Part shown: piece after piece, positions 17,381 to 26,217 of the stretch
Position numbering within the stretch: the first letter of the stretch is position 1
Layout: each line of letters begins with the position of its first letter
Assembly: GCA_044373665.1 (NCBI GenBank)
Contig: JBIPNH010000010.1
Coordinates: forward strand, 1 to 42,167
Source of the DNA: JABMMZ01 sp044373665
GTDB lineage: Bacteria; Bacteroidota; Bacteroidia; NS11-12g; UBA955
Direction of reading: 5' to 3'
Length of the DNA: 42,167 nucleotides
Position numbers and translations under genes: made by a program
The notes under the pieces: model-generated
What the model was told of the DNA's origin: nothing
Database searches by the model: none
Seen by the model: the letters and a program-made list of their open reading frames with translations, nothing else

Positions 17381-19522
17381 TTATTTGTTAGATTCTTGTT
17401 CTGGTTTAGGCAAAAGAACTTTTCTTGACAATCTTAATTTGCCAGTTTTTTTGTCAACTTCAACCAATTTAACTTTAACTATTTCACCTTCTTTAAAGAT
17501 TCCATCCATTTTAGCGATTCTATCCCAACTGATTTCACTAATATGTAACAAGCCATCTTTACCAGGTAAAATTTCGATAAATGCACCAAACTCAACAATA
17601 CTTTTCACTTTTCCTTCGTATACTTCACCAATTTCAGGAACAGCAACAATACCTTTGATTATTCTAAGAGCAGCAGCCATATTTTCGCCATTTTCTGACA
17701 AAATTTCTACGATACCTTGATTTTCTACTTCGGTAACTGAAATAGTTGTATTGGTATCTTTTTGAATCCCTTGAATAACTTTACCACCTGGCCCAATGAT
17801 TGCACCAATTTGATCTTTCTCGATAATTACACGTTCGATACGTGGCGTGTGTTGTTTAAATTCTGTTCTAGAAGTTTCAAGCGTTTTTTTCATTTCATTT
17901 AAAATGTGAGCTCTTCCTTTTTTTGCTTGACTTAAAGCTTCTTCCAACATTTCCCATTTCAAACCATTGATTTTGATGTCCATTTGACAAGCGGTAATAC
18001 CTTTGTCAGTTCCTACAACTTTAAAATCCATGTCCCCTAAATGGTCTTCATCACCTAAAATATCAGTTAACACTTTGTAGTTGCCTGTTTTTTCATCACA
18101 AATTAAACCCATAGCAACACCACTTACACCGCCAGTTAAATTAATACCGGCATCCATCATTGCCAAACTACCGGCACAAACAGTTGCCATACTACTTGAA
18201 CCGTTAGACTCAAGAATATCACTTACAATTCTGATAACATAAGCATTATCTGCAGGCAATACTTTTTTCAAACCTCTTAAAGCTAAGTTACCGTGACCTA
18301 TTTCACGTCTACCTGGACCTCTATTTGGTCTAACTTCACCTGTAGAAAAACCTGGGAAGTTGTAATGCAACATAAAACGGCTATAACCAAAACTCATAGG
18401 AGCATCTAATAATTGCTCATCTAATTTACCACCAAGTGTTACTGTAGTTACAGACTGAGTTTCTCCTCTTGAAAATACGGCAGAACCGTGAGCCGCAGGA
18501 AGATAATCAACTTCAGACCAGATAGCTCTTACCTCATCTAATTTTCTGCCATCTAAACGGATGCTTTCATCAAGAATCATTTTTCTCATGGCTTCTTTTT
18601 CAACATCATGGTAGTATTTTTTAGCCAAAAACTCTTGTTCTTTTCTTTCTTCATCTGTTAATGATTCTAAAAACTCAGTGATAATTGCTTTAAACTGAAC
18701 ACTTCTTTCACTTTTTGGTAATTGACTTTTGGCTACTTCATAAACTCTATCGTAGGTTAATTCCCAAATTTTAGTTCTTAGAGCTTCATCATTTTTTTCA
18801 TGACAATACTCTCTAGCTGGTTTACGACCACCCATTTGTTCACATAAATCCCATTGTGCTTTACATTGGATTTTGATAGCTTCGTGAGCAAACTTCATAG
18901 CTTCCAACATTTCTATTTCACTAACTTCACTAAACTCACCTTCCACCATATTAATGTCTTTTTCAGTACCTGAAACAATCATTTCTAAAGAAGCATTCTT
19001 CATTTCAGATTCTGTTGGATTAAGAACTAGTTCGCCATTAATTTTTGCAACTCTAACTTCAGAGATAGGTCCTAAAAAAGGAATATCACTAACCATTAAA
19101 GCAGAAGAAGCTGCTAAACCTACTAAACAATCAGGAGGTAAATTTTTATCACTGCTCATCAACACTAGGTTAACTTGAGTGTCTGCGTGATAATCATTAG
19201 GGAACAATGGTCTTAAAGCGCGATCGACGATACGACAAACTAAAACTTCATAATCAGTTAGTTTGGCTTCTCTTCTAAAAAAGCTCCCTGGTATTCTACC
19301 AACTGAAGCAAATTTTTCTTGATAATCTACCGATAGCGGTAAAAAATCTACATTTTCTTTAGCGTCTTTGTTAGATACTACAGTTGCTAAAATCATGGTA
19401 TTGCCGCATTTAACTACAACACTGCCATGGGCTTGTTTAGCTAAGATACCAGTTTCAATTTCAATTGATTTTCCGTTGCCCAAATCTATTGAGCTTCTAA
19501 ATCCTTGTGGTTTATTTGACAT
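17381..19522 (-). CDS. pnp: Polynucleotide phosphorylase
   Basis: PNPase degrades RNA 3' to 5' by phosphorolysis as a trimer and takes part in mRNA turnover. It has 713 residues in the standard order: RNase PH domain 1, a helical linker, RNase PH domain 2 (FSTGEVRPNRGPGRREIGHG near residues 395-415), a KH domain (DQIGAIIGPGGKVIQ near 567-581), and an S1 domain (YEGKVKSIVEFGAFIEILPGKDGLLHISE near 635-665). No truncation is seen. It lies downstream of rpsO, an arrangement kept in many bacteria, with a GC-rich hairpin between them. Confidence 0.98.
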   Translation of the reverse strand: MSNKPQGFRSSIDLGNGKSIEIETGILAKQAHGSVVVKCGNTMILATVVSNKDAKENVDFLPLSVDYQEKFASVGRIPGSFFRREAKLTDYEVLVCRIVDRALRPLFPNDYHADTQVNLVLMSSDKNLPPDCLVGLAASSALMVSDIPFLGPISEVRVAKINGELVLNPTESEMKNASLEMIVSGTEKDINMVEGEFSEVSEIEMLEAMKFAHEAIKIQCKAQWDLCEQMGGRKPAREYCHEKNDEALRTKIWELTYDRVYEVAKSQLPKSERSVQFKAIITEFLESLTDEERKEQEFLAKKYYHDVEKEAMRKMILDESIRLDGRKLDEVRAIWSEVDYLPAAHGSAVFSRGETQSVTTVTLGGKLDEQLLDAPMSFGYSRFMLHYNFPGFSTGEVRPNRGPGRREIGHGNLALRGLKKVLPADNAYVIRIVSDILESNGSSSMATVCAGSLAMMDAGINLTGGVSGVAMGLICDEKTGNYKVLTDILGDEDHLGDMDFKVVGTDKGITACQMDIKINGLKWEMLEEALSQAKKGRAHILNEMKKTLETSRTEFKQHTPRIERVIIEKDQIGAIIGPGGKVIQGIQKDTNTTISVTEVENQGIVEILSENGENMAAALRIIKGIVAVPEIGEVYEGKVKSIVEFGAFIEILPGKDGLLHISEISWDRIAKMDGIFKEGEIVKVKLVEVDKKTGKLRLSRKVLLPKPEQESNK

Positions 19523-19548
19523 ATATAATTATTATTTTTTAAACATAA

Positions 19549-19572
19549 AAAGCCCTCCGAATGGGGGGCTTT
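19549..19572 (-). terminator. GC-rich hairpin between rpsO and pnp
   Basis: The stem AAAGCCCTCC / GGGGGGCTTT (one T-G wobble) with a 4-nt loop lies in the leader of pnp. Read leftward it is followed by a short T-rich tail. In E. coli the same junction carries a terminator and RNase processing site; a similar role is plausible here. Confidence 0.65.
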
Positions 19573-19608
19573 ATGACATTAAAATTTTAAAAGTTTTGCT
19601 TACGCAGA

Positions 19609-19878
19609 CTATTTTCTGATTCCTAATTGTTTAATTAAATCACGATATTTGAAAATATCTTGTTTAGCTAAATAATCAAGTAATGCTCTACGTTTTCCTA
19701 CTAACTTTACTAGACTTAACTCAGAAGCAAAATCTTTTGGATTTTTTTTCAAGTGTCCTGTGATAAAATTAATACGTTCTGTAAACATCGCAATTTGAGC
19801 TTCAGTAGAACCAGTATTGGTTTCTGAACCACCAAATTTTTGAAAAATTTCTTTTTTCTCTTGAGTTGATAAATGCAT
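19609..19878 (-). CDS. rpsO: 30S ribosomal protein S15
   Basis: S15 binds the central domain of 16S rRNA early in 30S assembly. The 89-residue product has the normal length and the typical segments TGSTEAQIAMFTERI, HLKKNPKD and GKRRALLDYL. It lies 11 nt after rpmA and ahead of pnp. The rplU-rpmA-rpsO-pnp order suggests one transcript from the strong promoter upstream of rplU, partly ended by the hairpin before pnp. Confidence 0.97.
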   Translation of the reverse strand: MHLSTQEKKEIFQKFGGSETNTGSTEAQIAMFTERINFITGHLKKNPKDFASELSLVKLVGKRRALLDYLAKQDIFKYRDLIKQLGIRK

Positions 19879-19889
19879 ATTGTTAATTA

Positions 19890-20147
19890 TTAAGCTTCAG
19901 CAACCACTGAAACGTATGATCTATTATTTTTCTTTTTTGTAAACTTTACAATACCGTCGACCAAAGCGAATAAAGTATGGTCTTTACCAATACCTACATT
20001 TTCTGATGGGTGATGTTTTGTACCTCTTTGACGAACAATAATGTTACCAGAAATAACATTTTGACCGCCATAGATTTTTACACCTAAGCGTTTGCTATGT
20101 GACTCACGTCCGTTCTTCGAACTACCTGCTCCTTTTTTATGTGCCAT
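19890..20147 (-). CDS. rpmA: 50S ribosomal protein L27
   Basis: L27 reaches toward the peptidyl-transferase centre of the 50S subunit. The 85-residue protein begins MAHKKGAGSSKNGRES and contains SKRLGVKIYGGQ and RQRGTKHHPSENVG. It has no N-terminal extension of the kind that needs the Prp protease in Firmicutes. It follows rplU by 12 nt. Confidence 0.98.
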   Translation of the reverse strand: MAHKKGAGSSKNGRESHSKRLGVKIYGGQNVISGNIIVRQRGTKHHPSENVGIGKDHTLFALVDGIVKFTKKKNNRSYVSVVAEA

Positions 20148-20159
20148 TGTATTATCTTA

Positions 20160-20471
20160 TTAAGCGTTGATTGTTTCAATTAAAACCTTTGACAAATAGG
20201 TTCTGTGTCCGTTTTTCTTTTTGTAACCTTTTCTTCTTTTCTTTTTGAAAACAATTACTTTGTCATCCTTTAAATGCTCTAATACCTTACCGGTAACAGA
20301 GGCTCCTTTTATGCTTGGCAAACCAACAGATATTTTACCACTGTTGTCGATTAACATCACTTTGTCAAATGTAACTGAAGAACCAGCCTCATTAACTAAG
20401 CGATGGGTGTAGATATATTTATTTTGTTCTACTTTGAATTGTTTACCTGCAATCTCTACTATAGCGTACAT
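20160..20471 (-). CDS. rplU: 50S ribosomal protein L21
   Basis: L21 binds 23S rRNA in the 50S subunit. The 103-residue protein starts MYAIVEIAGKQFKVE and ends with the basic FKKKRRKGYKKKNGHR and YLSKVLI. Both are family signatures. It is the first gene of the L21-L27-S15-PNPase group, and its ATG lies about 20 nt below a near-perfect promoter. Confidence 0.98.
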   Translation of the reverse strand: MYAIVEIAGKQFKVEQNKYIYTHRLVNEAGSSVTFDKVMLIDNSGKISVGLPSIKGASVTGKVLEHLKDDKVIVFKKKRRKGYKKKNGHRTYLSKVLIETINA

Positions 20472-20491
20472 GCTTTTAAAAATTTGGACTG

Positions 20492-20522
20492 CAAAATTAA
20501 GTTAATAATCCCAATTTACAAA
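20492..20522 (-). promoter_or_regulatory. Consensus Bacteroidota promoter of the rplU group
   Basis: Read leftward, TTTG (20522-20519), a 19-nt spacer and TAATTTTG (20499-20492) match the -33 TTTG and -7 TAnnTTTG consensus with ideal spacing. The predicted transcript start is near 20485, giving a leader of about 14 nt before the rplU ATG. Confidence 0.85.
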
Positions 20523-20579
20523 CATTATGTCTAAAAAAAATACCATTTTTTAAAATAAGCTATTATCACGCACTATTTA

Positions 20580-21068
20580 CTATGGCGCCATCAATGGCTT
20601 TAACTCAATTATATCATTGATTATCAACATATTTGAACGGCCTCCTTTGTATTTCAAACACACTGATTTCGGGATATCCGTTGGGGCCTTTCTATCCAAA
20701 CTTCCTGGAGTAATTACCTGAAAATCCCCCGCATTTTGCACACTTTCTGTTTTTAAGGACAATATACAAGTCACCAATTGGCTTTTTTGGAGTATTGCAG
20801 ATTGGGAAGTATTAAAGCTGTCTATTTGAATAATTAGCTCATCAATCTTACCTTCTGCATATGAGCTGTCGCAAACCATCTCAAAACCCCTTTTAACTTC
20901 CATTTGAAGGGTATAAACTGTTACCATTGGACTTCCATAGACTCCACCATAATATTTCATCTTAGTCGCTGACTTTAACACAAAGTCAGAATTCTTATTT
21001 AAAGGTTGTTTACATTTAAAAGCACTGATGAGTAATATTATAAATAAAATATAAAAACGAATTATCAT
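20580..21068 (-). CDS. Small exported protein of unknown function
   Basis: This 162-residue protein has an N-terminal hydrophobic leader (about residues 4-17) followed by Cys19. The residues before the Cys (AFK) do not form a good lipobox, so a signal peptide or membrane anchor is likelier than lipidation. The rest is a mixed polar domain with MKYYGGVYGSPMVTVYTLQMEVKRG and ILSLKTESVQNAGDFQVITPG. I do not recognise a family. It has its own -7 box just upstream. A periplasmic or surface role is all that can be inferred. Confidence 0.65.
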   Translation of the reverse strand: MIIRFYILFIILLISAFKCKQPLNKNSDFVLKSATKMKYYGGVYGSPMVTVYTLQMEVKRGFEMVCDSSYAEGKIDELIIQIDSFNTSQSAILQKSQLVTCILSLKTESVQNAGDFQVITPGSLDRKAPTDIPKSVCLKYKGGRSNMLIINDIIELKPLMAP

Positions 21069-21081
21069 AACTTAGGGTTTT

Positions 21082-21089
21082 CAAATATA
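21082..21089 (-). promoter_or_regulatory. -7 element (TATATTTG) for the small exported protein
   Basis: Read leftward, TATATTTG fits TAnnTTTG and ends 14 nt before the ATG at 21068, giving a very short leader. The expected -33 region overlaps the terminator of the preceding gene. Confidence 0.5.
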
Positions 21090-21097
21090 GTACCAAA

Positions 21098-21129
21098 AAA
21101 AATGCCTTCAATAAATTGAAGGCATTTTT
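21098..21129 (-). terminator. Terminator of the large PKD T9SS gene
   Basis: A perfect 15-bp inverted repeat (AAAAATGCCTTCAAT / ATTGAAGGCATTTTT, 21098-21112 and 21115-21129) with a 2-nt centre is followed, reading leftward, by a T run. Confidence 0.85.
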
Positions 21130-21151
21130 AAATTTTAATTAAGACTTATTT

Positions 21152-24100
21152 TTAATTAGCTAAAGTTACTTTTGAAACAGAAGTTATTCCGTCTACAGTT
21201 ACTTTTACTAAATACACTCCACTTGATTCTCCTGTTAAATTTACAGTTAATGCTCCTAAATCAGAATTTTGACTGTAAACTTTTGCACCAATCACATTGT
21301 ATACTTCAACTTTCATTGCTTTATTAGCTGAATGTTTAACTTCAAATGTACCATTGTTTGGATTAGGATAGATGCTAATACCATTTACTTTACTTAGTGA
21401 ATTTACTGAAGTATTTGCACTAATTCTTTTTGTAATTTGACACTCACAACCAATTGAATTAGTTGCTTTCATGGTTACATTAAAGTTTCCTGTGTATGCA
21501 AATTTGTATTTTGAAACTGGAGTAGTGCTGTATCCACCTTCTCCAAAGAACCACTCATATTTAGTATATGAAGTATTAGAAGGCGTAAAGGTTAAATCCA
21601 TGAATCCATTGTCTTTAGTGGTAAAGTCACAAGTAGGTGTTTCACTAACAGTTATAAATTGTTTTGCTGTATCGGTACATCCACCTGGATAAGTCGCTAA
21701 CAATTTAACTTCAAATGTTTCTGTTTGTGGAACAGTGTATAATCTAACTGGTGCTGGCGTATTGTCAGTTCCATTGCCAAAATCCCAAAGATATTGAATA
21801 CCTGCATTGTCTCCTTCAGTTAAGTTAACAAAACGCGCTAATTCACCTGAACAAATATCTTGAACTGTAAATTTGGCTTTTGGTTGAATTAACACATCCA
21901 CTGTTTTGGTAATACTTGACTCACAAGAGTTAGTATATTTAGATTTTAAAGTTACAGTTACTGGACCGTTTTGTGCCCATGCTTTTTTAATTACATTGTT
22001 AGATTGTGAAGTAAATCCATCACTGAATGTCCAAGTATAAACAGGGTTAGGAACTGCTACTACAGAAGTATTAGTAAAGTTCGTTAATTTTTTATCGCAG
22101 AATTGGTCACCCACAAAATTTGGACGAGGTGTTGGCACTATTCTTACTTGTTTAGTGATTGAATCTTTACATTCAAATTCTGAAACAGAAATTAATTTAA
22201 CATTGTAAGTACCTGCAGTTGTGTATGCATATTTTACATTATTTTGAGTTGTGATGTATCCATTACCCATATTCCACAATGAACCTTTTAATCCTTGAGA
22301 AATAGTAGACGTATTGATAAATTCAGCTTCAGTCAATTCACAAACATTTGAGCTTGGTGCGATAAAGTTAGAAACTGGTTTTGCAAATACGTAAGCATTT
22401 TTGGTTAATGAGGCAACACAACCATTAGCATCAGCAGTTAGAGTAACTCTATAAGAACCTGCTCTTGGGTAATTTTTAGATTGAGTTGCTGCCGAACTAG
22501 TGCTCAAAATTGGAGAACCATCACCAAAATCCCATTTATAGCTTAACGCTCCGTTTGCTACGAAAGTTGTATTAACAAATGTAAGAGCATTGCCTTCACA
22601 TCTGTTGTTTACTCTGAAACCTACTGTTGGTAATTCACCAACTTCTACAGTGATAGTTGTATCTTTCTTAACTTTCCAAGGGAAACTAGTCGCAACTAAT
22701 TTTACATAGTATATACCAGGTTGCTTGTATTCGTGAACTGGACTGTTTAAATCTGAACTATCTCCATCATCAAAATACCACATAAAGCTATTGTTTCCAG
22801 AATGGATAGTTGTTGTATTTTCGAAGAAAGTAGCTTCACCTAAACAAATTGATTGTGGGAATTTAAAGCCAGGTTTAGGAGTTGATGCTACCACTAAGGT
22901 TCTTATTACTGTTGAATCACAGAAATGAGGACCTAAATCTGAGTAATTTACAGAGAAAGTAATAAAACTATCTAAGAATTGTGTTTTAGGCACATAAGTA
23001 ATAGTGCCAGGACCTGAACTTCCAGGATTTACAACAGTGTATTCAGTAGAAGGCACTACAACGCCACCTCTTGTTCTTGCAACAACATTGTTAACTAACC
23101 AAGTGATATTATGATCAGCATTAACAAATCCTGTAGGAGGATTTAACTGGTAAGTTAATGTTTTACCTACTTCAATAATATCAGGACTAGAAGGTAAGCC
23201 TAATTTAACTTGACCTTGGAATGGCAATGCTGTAACTAGTTCTGCACCTGTAGGACGAGGTTTTACAGTTACGGTTAATGAAGTTCTTGTAGAATTTGTA
23301 CATTGTGCTTTAGTCATCAATTCAACATCTCCTGTATAGGGAGTGTAAACACCTGTTGAAGCAAATAATCCATACCAATATGCACCACCTGTAATAGTTA
23401 AATCAGCATTTGAATTGGATGTTGAACCAAATTTAGCCCATAGATCATTACCTGAACCAACTGTTGGGTCGGTTGTTACATAAAAACCATAGGTTGTACC
23501 TTGATTAAGTAATAAACTTCTGGTTGAGAGCCTTCCAAAGAATTGACCTCCTTGTGTAAAGTATCTTACTTGACCTGAATTAACTAAAGTCCAAGCATTC
23601 GCATTATTTTGGGAGCCCACATGAGTTCCTAATTTATAATATATTCTTAAATTTGTATTTTGGTAGTTCCAATATAATCTAACCGTAATACTATCTACTA
23701 AAACGCTTTTGGTTGTACTTACGTCAAAAGTGTAACCATTGAATGCAGTCGCTTGTGCTGACAAAATCGAAGTTCCACCAAATCCTAAGCCTATGCTACT
23801 AGCTCCTCCAAATTTCATAGATTGAGCATAAAATGTTCTATTAGAGGTTAAGTAAGGCCCTTGAATATTTCTACCTACACCCAAAAGGTTACCTCCGGTT
23901 GATTGGTCAAACCACAAAATAGAATCGGCACTTGAATTAGGAGTTGCTCTCAGACGTGGGAAACCATTTCCGCATTGCACAAAATTGGTTGTTGTTGGAG
24001 GAAGGGGATTACCTAAAAAGAAGAAACTTGTTCTTAATGTATCATTATCTTTAATAGAATCCGTTTGGTTATTAGGACGGTGAGTCCAAACTTTGAAACG

Positions 24101-24841
24101 GTACATTGTATTTGCAGTTAATGACATATTTGTTATCAATCTCAATGTAGTATCTCTATTAGGTCTTAAACGACTTTGAACATAAAAAGGTGTTTGAGTA
24201 GTCCCATTGACAGACCAATACAATCTAAAACTATCAACTCTAGTTGTACCAAAATTGGTCATTCTAGCATCAAAAGTTTGAGTAAAATTACATAAATCGG
24301 GAGTAGTTATTCCAGTAACACCCATGTCATTAGGTTTAGACGGTTTTTCGAAAATTACAGTTAAACGTTGAGTTTGACCGCCGCAAGTGTTTGAATTTAC
24401 ACCACCCCAGTTTTGATTACCTGCGTTAATTTGTGGTCTTACACTCCAACCAACATTACAAGCACAGATACTTGATGCTGAATTGACATTCAATTCAGGA
24501 CCAGAACCACACGTTCCTACAGACCATACAAAACTTCCGCAAGTTGCATTGTAAGTAGTTGCATTTCTTAAAGCCGCCGCTAAGCGTCTTACGATAGTTC
24601 TGTCAGTACATGTTCTACCAGTTTGATCTAAAGTACCTCTAACTGTAACCTTCAATAAAGTTTGAGTTGAGGTATCTAATGCACTTCTAAATGTGCCCCA
24701 ATTATCCCATTGGGAGGTTCCTGCAGCGTATCCAGAACCTTGGGTGAAGGTGTCTGAATAAATGATGTTTTGTGAATTTGCATGATTACTATAAAGTAAA
24801 AAGCAAAGCATCGGGAGAATTAATTGTATAATTTTTTTCAT
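21152..24841 (-). CDS. Large secreted PKD-domain protein with T9SS type A sorting domain
   Basis: This 1229-residue protein starts with a signal peptide (MKKIIQLILPMLCFLLYS, cleaved near NSQ). The first half has Cys-containing beta domains and a region resembling Ig-like modules (TVIFEKPSKPNDMGVTGI onward). The second half has at least five PKD domains, each with a variant of YKWDFGDGSP and a later YTTAGTYNVKL, separated by paired cysteines. The last 75 residues form a type A T9SS sorting domain: ISIYPNPNNGTFEV, MKVEVYNVIGAKVY, SGVYLVKVTVDG. It is therefore exported through the outer membrane and probably anchored or released at the surface. Such proteins are adhesins or scaffold parts; no catalytic domain is evident. 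Confidence 0.93.
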   Translation of the reverse strand: MKKIIQLILPMLCFLLYSNHANSQNIIYSDTFTQGSGYAAGTSQWDNWGTFRSALDTSTQTLLKVTVRGTLDQTGRTCTDRTIVRRLAAALRNATTYNATCGSFVWSVGTCGSGPELNVNSASSICACNVGWSVRPQINAGNQNWGGVNSNTCGGQTQRLTVIFEKPSKPNDMGVTGITTPDLCNFTQTFDARMTNFGTTRVDSFRLYWSVNGTTQTPFYVQSRLRPNRDTTLRLITNMSLTANTMYRFKVWTHRPNNQTDSIKDNDTLRTSFFFLGNPLPPTTTNFVQCGNGFPRLRATPNSSADSILWFDQSTGGNLLGVGRNIQGPYLTSNRTFYAQSMKFGGASSIGLGFGGTSILSAQATAFNGYTFDVSTTKSVLVDSITVRLYWNYQNTNLRIYYKLGTHVGSQNNANAWTLVNSGQVRYFTQGGQFFGRLSTRSLLLNQGTTYGFYVTTDPTVGSGNDLWAKFGSTSNSNADLTITGGAYWYGLFASTGVYTPYTGDVELMTKAQCTNSTRTSLTVTVKPRPTGAELVTALPFQGQVKLGLPSSPDIIEVGKTLTYQLNPPTGFVNADHNITWLVNNVVARTRGGVVVPSTEYTVVNPGSSGPGTITYVPKTQFLDSFITFSVNYSDLGPHFCDSTVIRTLVVASTPKPGFKFPQSICLGEATFFENTTTIHSGNNSFMWYFDDGDSSDLNSPVHEYKQPGIYYVKLVATSFPWKVKKDTTITVEVGELPTVGFRVNNRCEGNALTFVNTTFVANGALSYKWDFGDGSPILSTSSAATQSKNYPRAGSYRVTLTADANGCVASLTKNAYVFAKPVSNFIAPSSNVCELTEAEFINTSTISQGLKGSLWNMGNGYITTQNNVKYAYTTAGTYNVKLISVSEFECKDSITKQVRIVPTPRPNFVGDQFCDKKLTNFTNTSVVAVPNPVYTWTFSDGFTSQSNNVIKKAWAQNGPVTVTLKSKYTNSCESSITKTVDVLIQPKAKFTVQDICSGELARFVNLTEGDNAGIQYLWDFGNGTDNTPAPVRLYTVPQTETFEVKLLATYPGGCTDTAKQFITVSETPTCDFTTKDNGFMDLTFTPSNTSYTKYEWFFGEGGYSTTPVSKYKFAYTGNFNVTMKATNSIGCECQITKRISANTSVNSLSKVNGISIYPNPNNGTFEVKHSANKAMKVEVYNVIGAKVYSQNSDLGALTVNLTGESSGVYLVKVTVDGITSVSKVTLAN

Positions 24842-24861
24842 ATTGAAACTTTTTCAGGGCA

Positions 24862-24869
24862 CTAAATTA
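24862..24869 (-). promoter_or_regulatory. Possible -7 element (TAATTTAG) for the large PKD gene
   Basis: Read leftward, TAATTTAG differs from TAnnTTTG by one base and lies about 20 nt before the ATG at 24841. A TTTG stands 18 nt upstream of it. The rest of 24870-24983 is AT-rich with no gene. Confidence 0.35.
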
Positions 24870-24983
24870 ATATGTTTTTTGAAAAATCAAAAAATATTTT
24901 TTTAAACAATCCCTTAAAGATATTAATATATAAGAAAAATGACGAAAAAATGACGAAAACAGCAAAAAACCTAAAACAAATCT

Positions 24984-25448
24984 CTACAAAAGTTGTAGTG
25001 CTGTTGCTGCAGCTTCTATGCCTTTGTTGCCATGCAGTCCTCCTGAACGATCAATAGCTTGTTGTAAAGTATCAGTGGTTAAAACCCCAAATATTACTGG
25101 TAGTTCGTTGTCTAAACTAACCCTCATAATTCCATTTGCTGTGGCATCACATATAAAATCAAAATGCCTAGTTTCTCCTTGAATAACACAACCCAAACAA
25201 ATGACCGCATCAAGATTTTTTTTCTTTAGTATTCTTTGTGCAGCAAATGGCAATTCAAACGTTCCGGGGACTTCAACAATAAGAATATCATCTTTTAAAA
25301 CATTGGCAGAAAGAAGTGTATTTACTGCTCCATCTAACAATGAGTATGTTATGGAATCGTTCCACTTGGAAACAACAATTCCTATTTTTTTGCCTGCACT
25401 ATCTGGCAGACTCTTAATCTCTGAGAGATTTTGATGAACCGAAGACAT
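24984..25448 (-). CDS. ribH: 6,7-dimethyl-8-ribityllumazine synthase
   Basis: RibH condenses 5-amino-6-ribitylaminouracil with 3,4-dihydroxybutanone phosphate in riboflavin synthesis; the enzyme forms large icosahedral or pentameric assemblies in the cytoplasm. The 154-residue protein shows IGIVVSKWNDSIT near the start, VPGTFELPFAAQ, and GETRHFDFICDA with the catalytic His near residue 94. VIFGVLTTDT and NKGIEAAATALQLL close the sequence. It follows the TPR gene by 5 nt, a neighbourhood I recall from other Bacteroidota. Confidence 0.97.
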   Translation of the reverse strand: MSSVHQNLSEIKSLPDSAGKKIGIVVSKWNDSITYSLLDGAVNTLLSANVLKDDILIVEVPGTFELPFAAQRILKKKNLDAVICLGCVIQGETRHFDFICDATANGIMRVSLDNELPVIFGVLTTDTLQQAIDRSGGLHGNKGIEAAATALQLL

Positions 25449-25453
25449 TTGTC

Positions 25454-26170
25454 TTAGTAATTGTCAGTTTTAGCTTTAGCTCTTGCTATATATTTTTCAA
25501 TTTCCATTAATTCATCACTTTCAGGAAATTCTTCTTTCAAACTTGTATATATATCCAAAGCGTTGTTCCATTCATTTTTCTTTTCATAAACGCGAGCGGC
25601 TTTTTTCGACCACCATAATTTAGAAAACTCATTTTGGGAGGCACTAATAGCTTTCAAGTAGTATTTTAAGCCTGCTTCTAAATCTTTATTTTCAACATGT
25701 GCATCGCCCAACAAACCAATAGCTTGTGGTTTCATGATTTTGTCTGAAAACGAAACATCGCCCAAAAATTCGATTGCTTTTTTTGCATCACCAGTGTAAA
25801 GATATGAAGCACCTGTCATGTAAGCAGCCAAATGTCCAGCTTTAGTACCACTAAATTCATCTGCAAATGCAGGTCCTTTTTTGATTACTGCATTAAAAGA
25901 ATCATTGTCAAAATCTTGTTGTGTTTGAATAATGGCGACTAAACCTCTTTTTTCTAAAGGCATTCTGTATAAAAACTGGTAAGCGATAACCCCCACAATT
26001 AATATTACAGCTGCACTTACGCCATATACTAATGTTTTATTTTGGGTGTTAATCCAATTCTTAATTCTATCAACAAATAGACTAACAGACGATGGTCCAC
26101 TAGATTCTGTTTGTTCTGTTTCGTTTACTTCAATTTCTTGATTGTTGTCTTCAATATCTTGTTGTGTCAT
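25454..26170 (-). CDS. Membrane-anchored TPR protein (YfgM-like)
   Basis: This 238-residue protein has an acidic, Gln/Glu/Asn-rich cytoplasmic N-terminus, one transmembrane helix (about residues 47-67, LVYGVSAAVILIVGVIAYQFL) and then TPR-like helices (AYMTGASYLYTGDAKKAIEFL, AIGLLGDAHVENKDLEAGLKYYLKAI, AARVYEKKNEWNNALDIY). This layout resembles YfgM/TolA-like anchors, which take part in periplasmic protein folding and complex assembly. The gene lies directly before ribH but has no obvious link to riboflavin. The TPR call is firm; the role is inference. Confidence 0.82.
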   Translation of the reverse strand: MTQQDIEDNNQEIEVNETEQTESSGPSSVSLFVDRIKNWINTQNKTLVYGVSAAVILIVGVIAYQFLYRMPLEKRGLVAIIQTQQDFDNDSFNAVIKKGPAFADEFSGTKAGHLAAYMTGASYLYTGDAKKAIEFLGDVSFSDKIMKPQAIGLLGDAHVENKDLEAGLKYYLKAISASQNEFSKLWWSKKAARVYEKKNEWNNALDIYTSLKEEFPESDELMEIEKYIARAKAKTDNY

Positions 26171-26196
26171 TGTATGAATTTTCTGATAAAAGGTTG

Positions 26197-26204
26197 CAAA
26201 AATA
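26197..26204 (-). promoter_or_regulatory. -7 element (TATTTTTG) for the TPR-ribH pair
   Basis: Read leftward, TATTTTTG fits TAnnTTTG about 27 nt before the ATG at 26170, between the pdhA stop and the TPR gene. This suggests that the pair is transcribed separately from pdhA. Confidence 0.5.
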
Positions 26205-26217
26205 CACTTTTTTTTAA

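Noticed and set aside
24939..24959. Two ATGACGAAAA copies with an 11-nt period
   Set aside because: Short and embedded in poly-A-rich intergenic DNA; likely chance.
24872..25057. 61-codon plus-strand frame near the ribH stop
   Set aside because: Low-complexity Lys/Asn-rich sequence overlapping ribH antisense; no motif.
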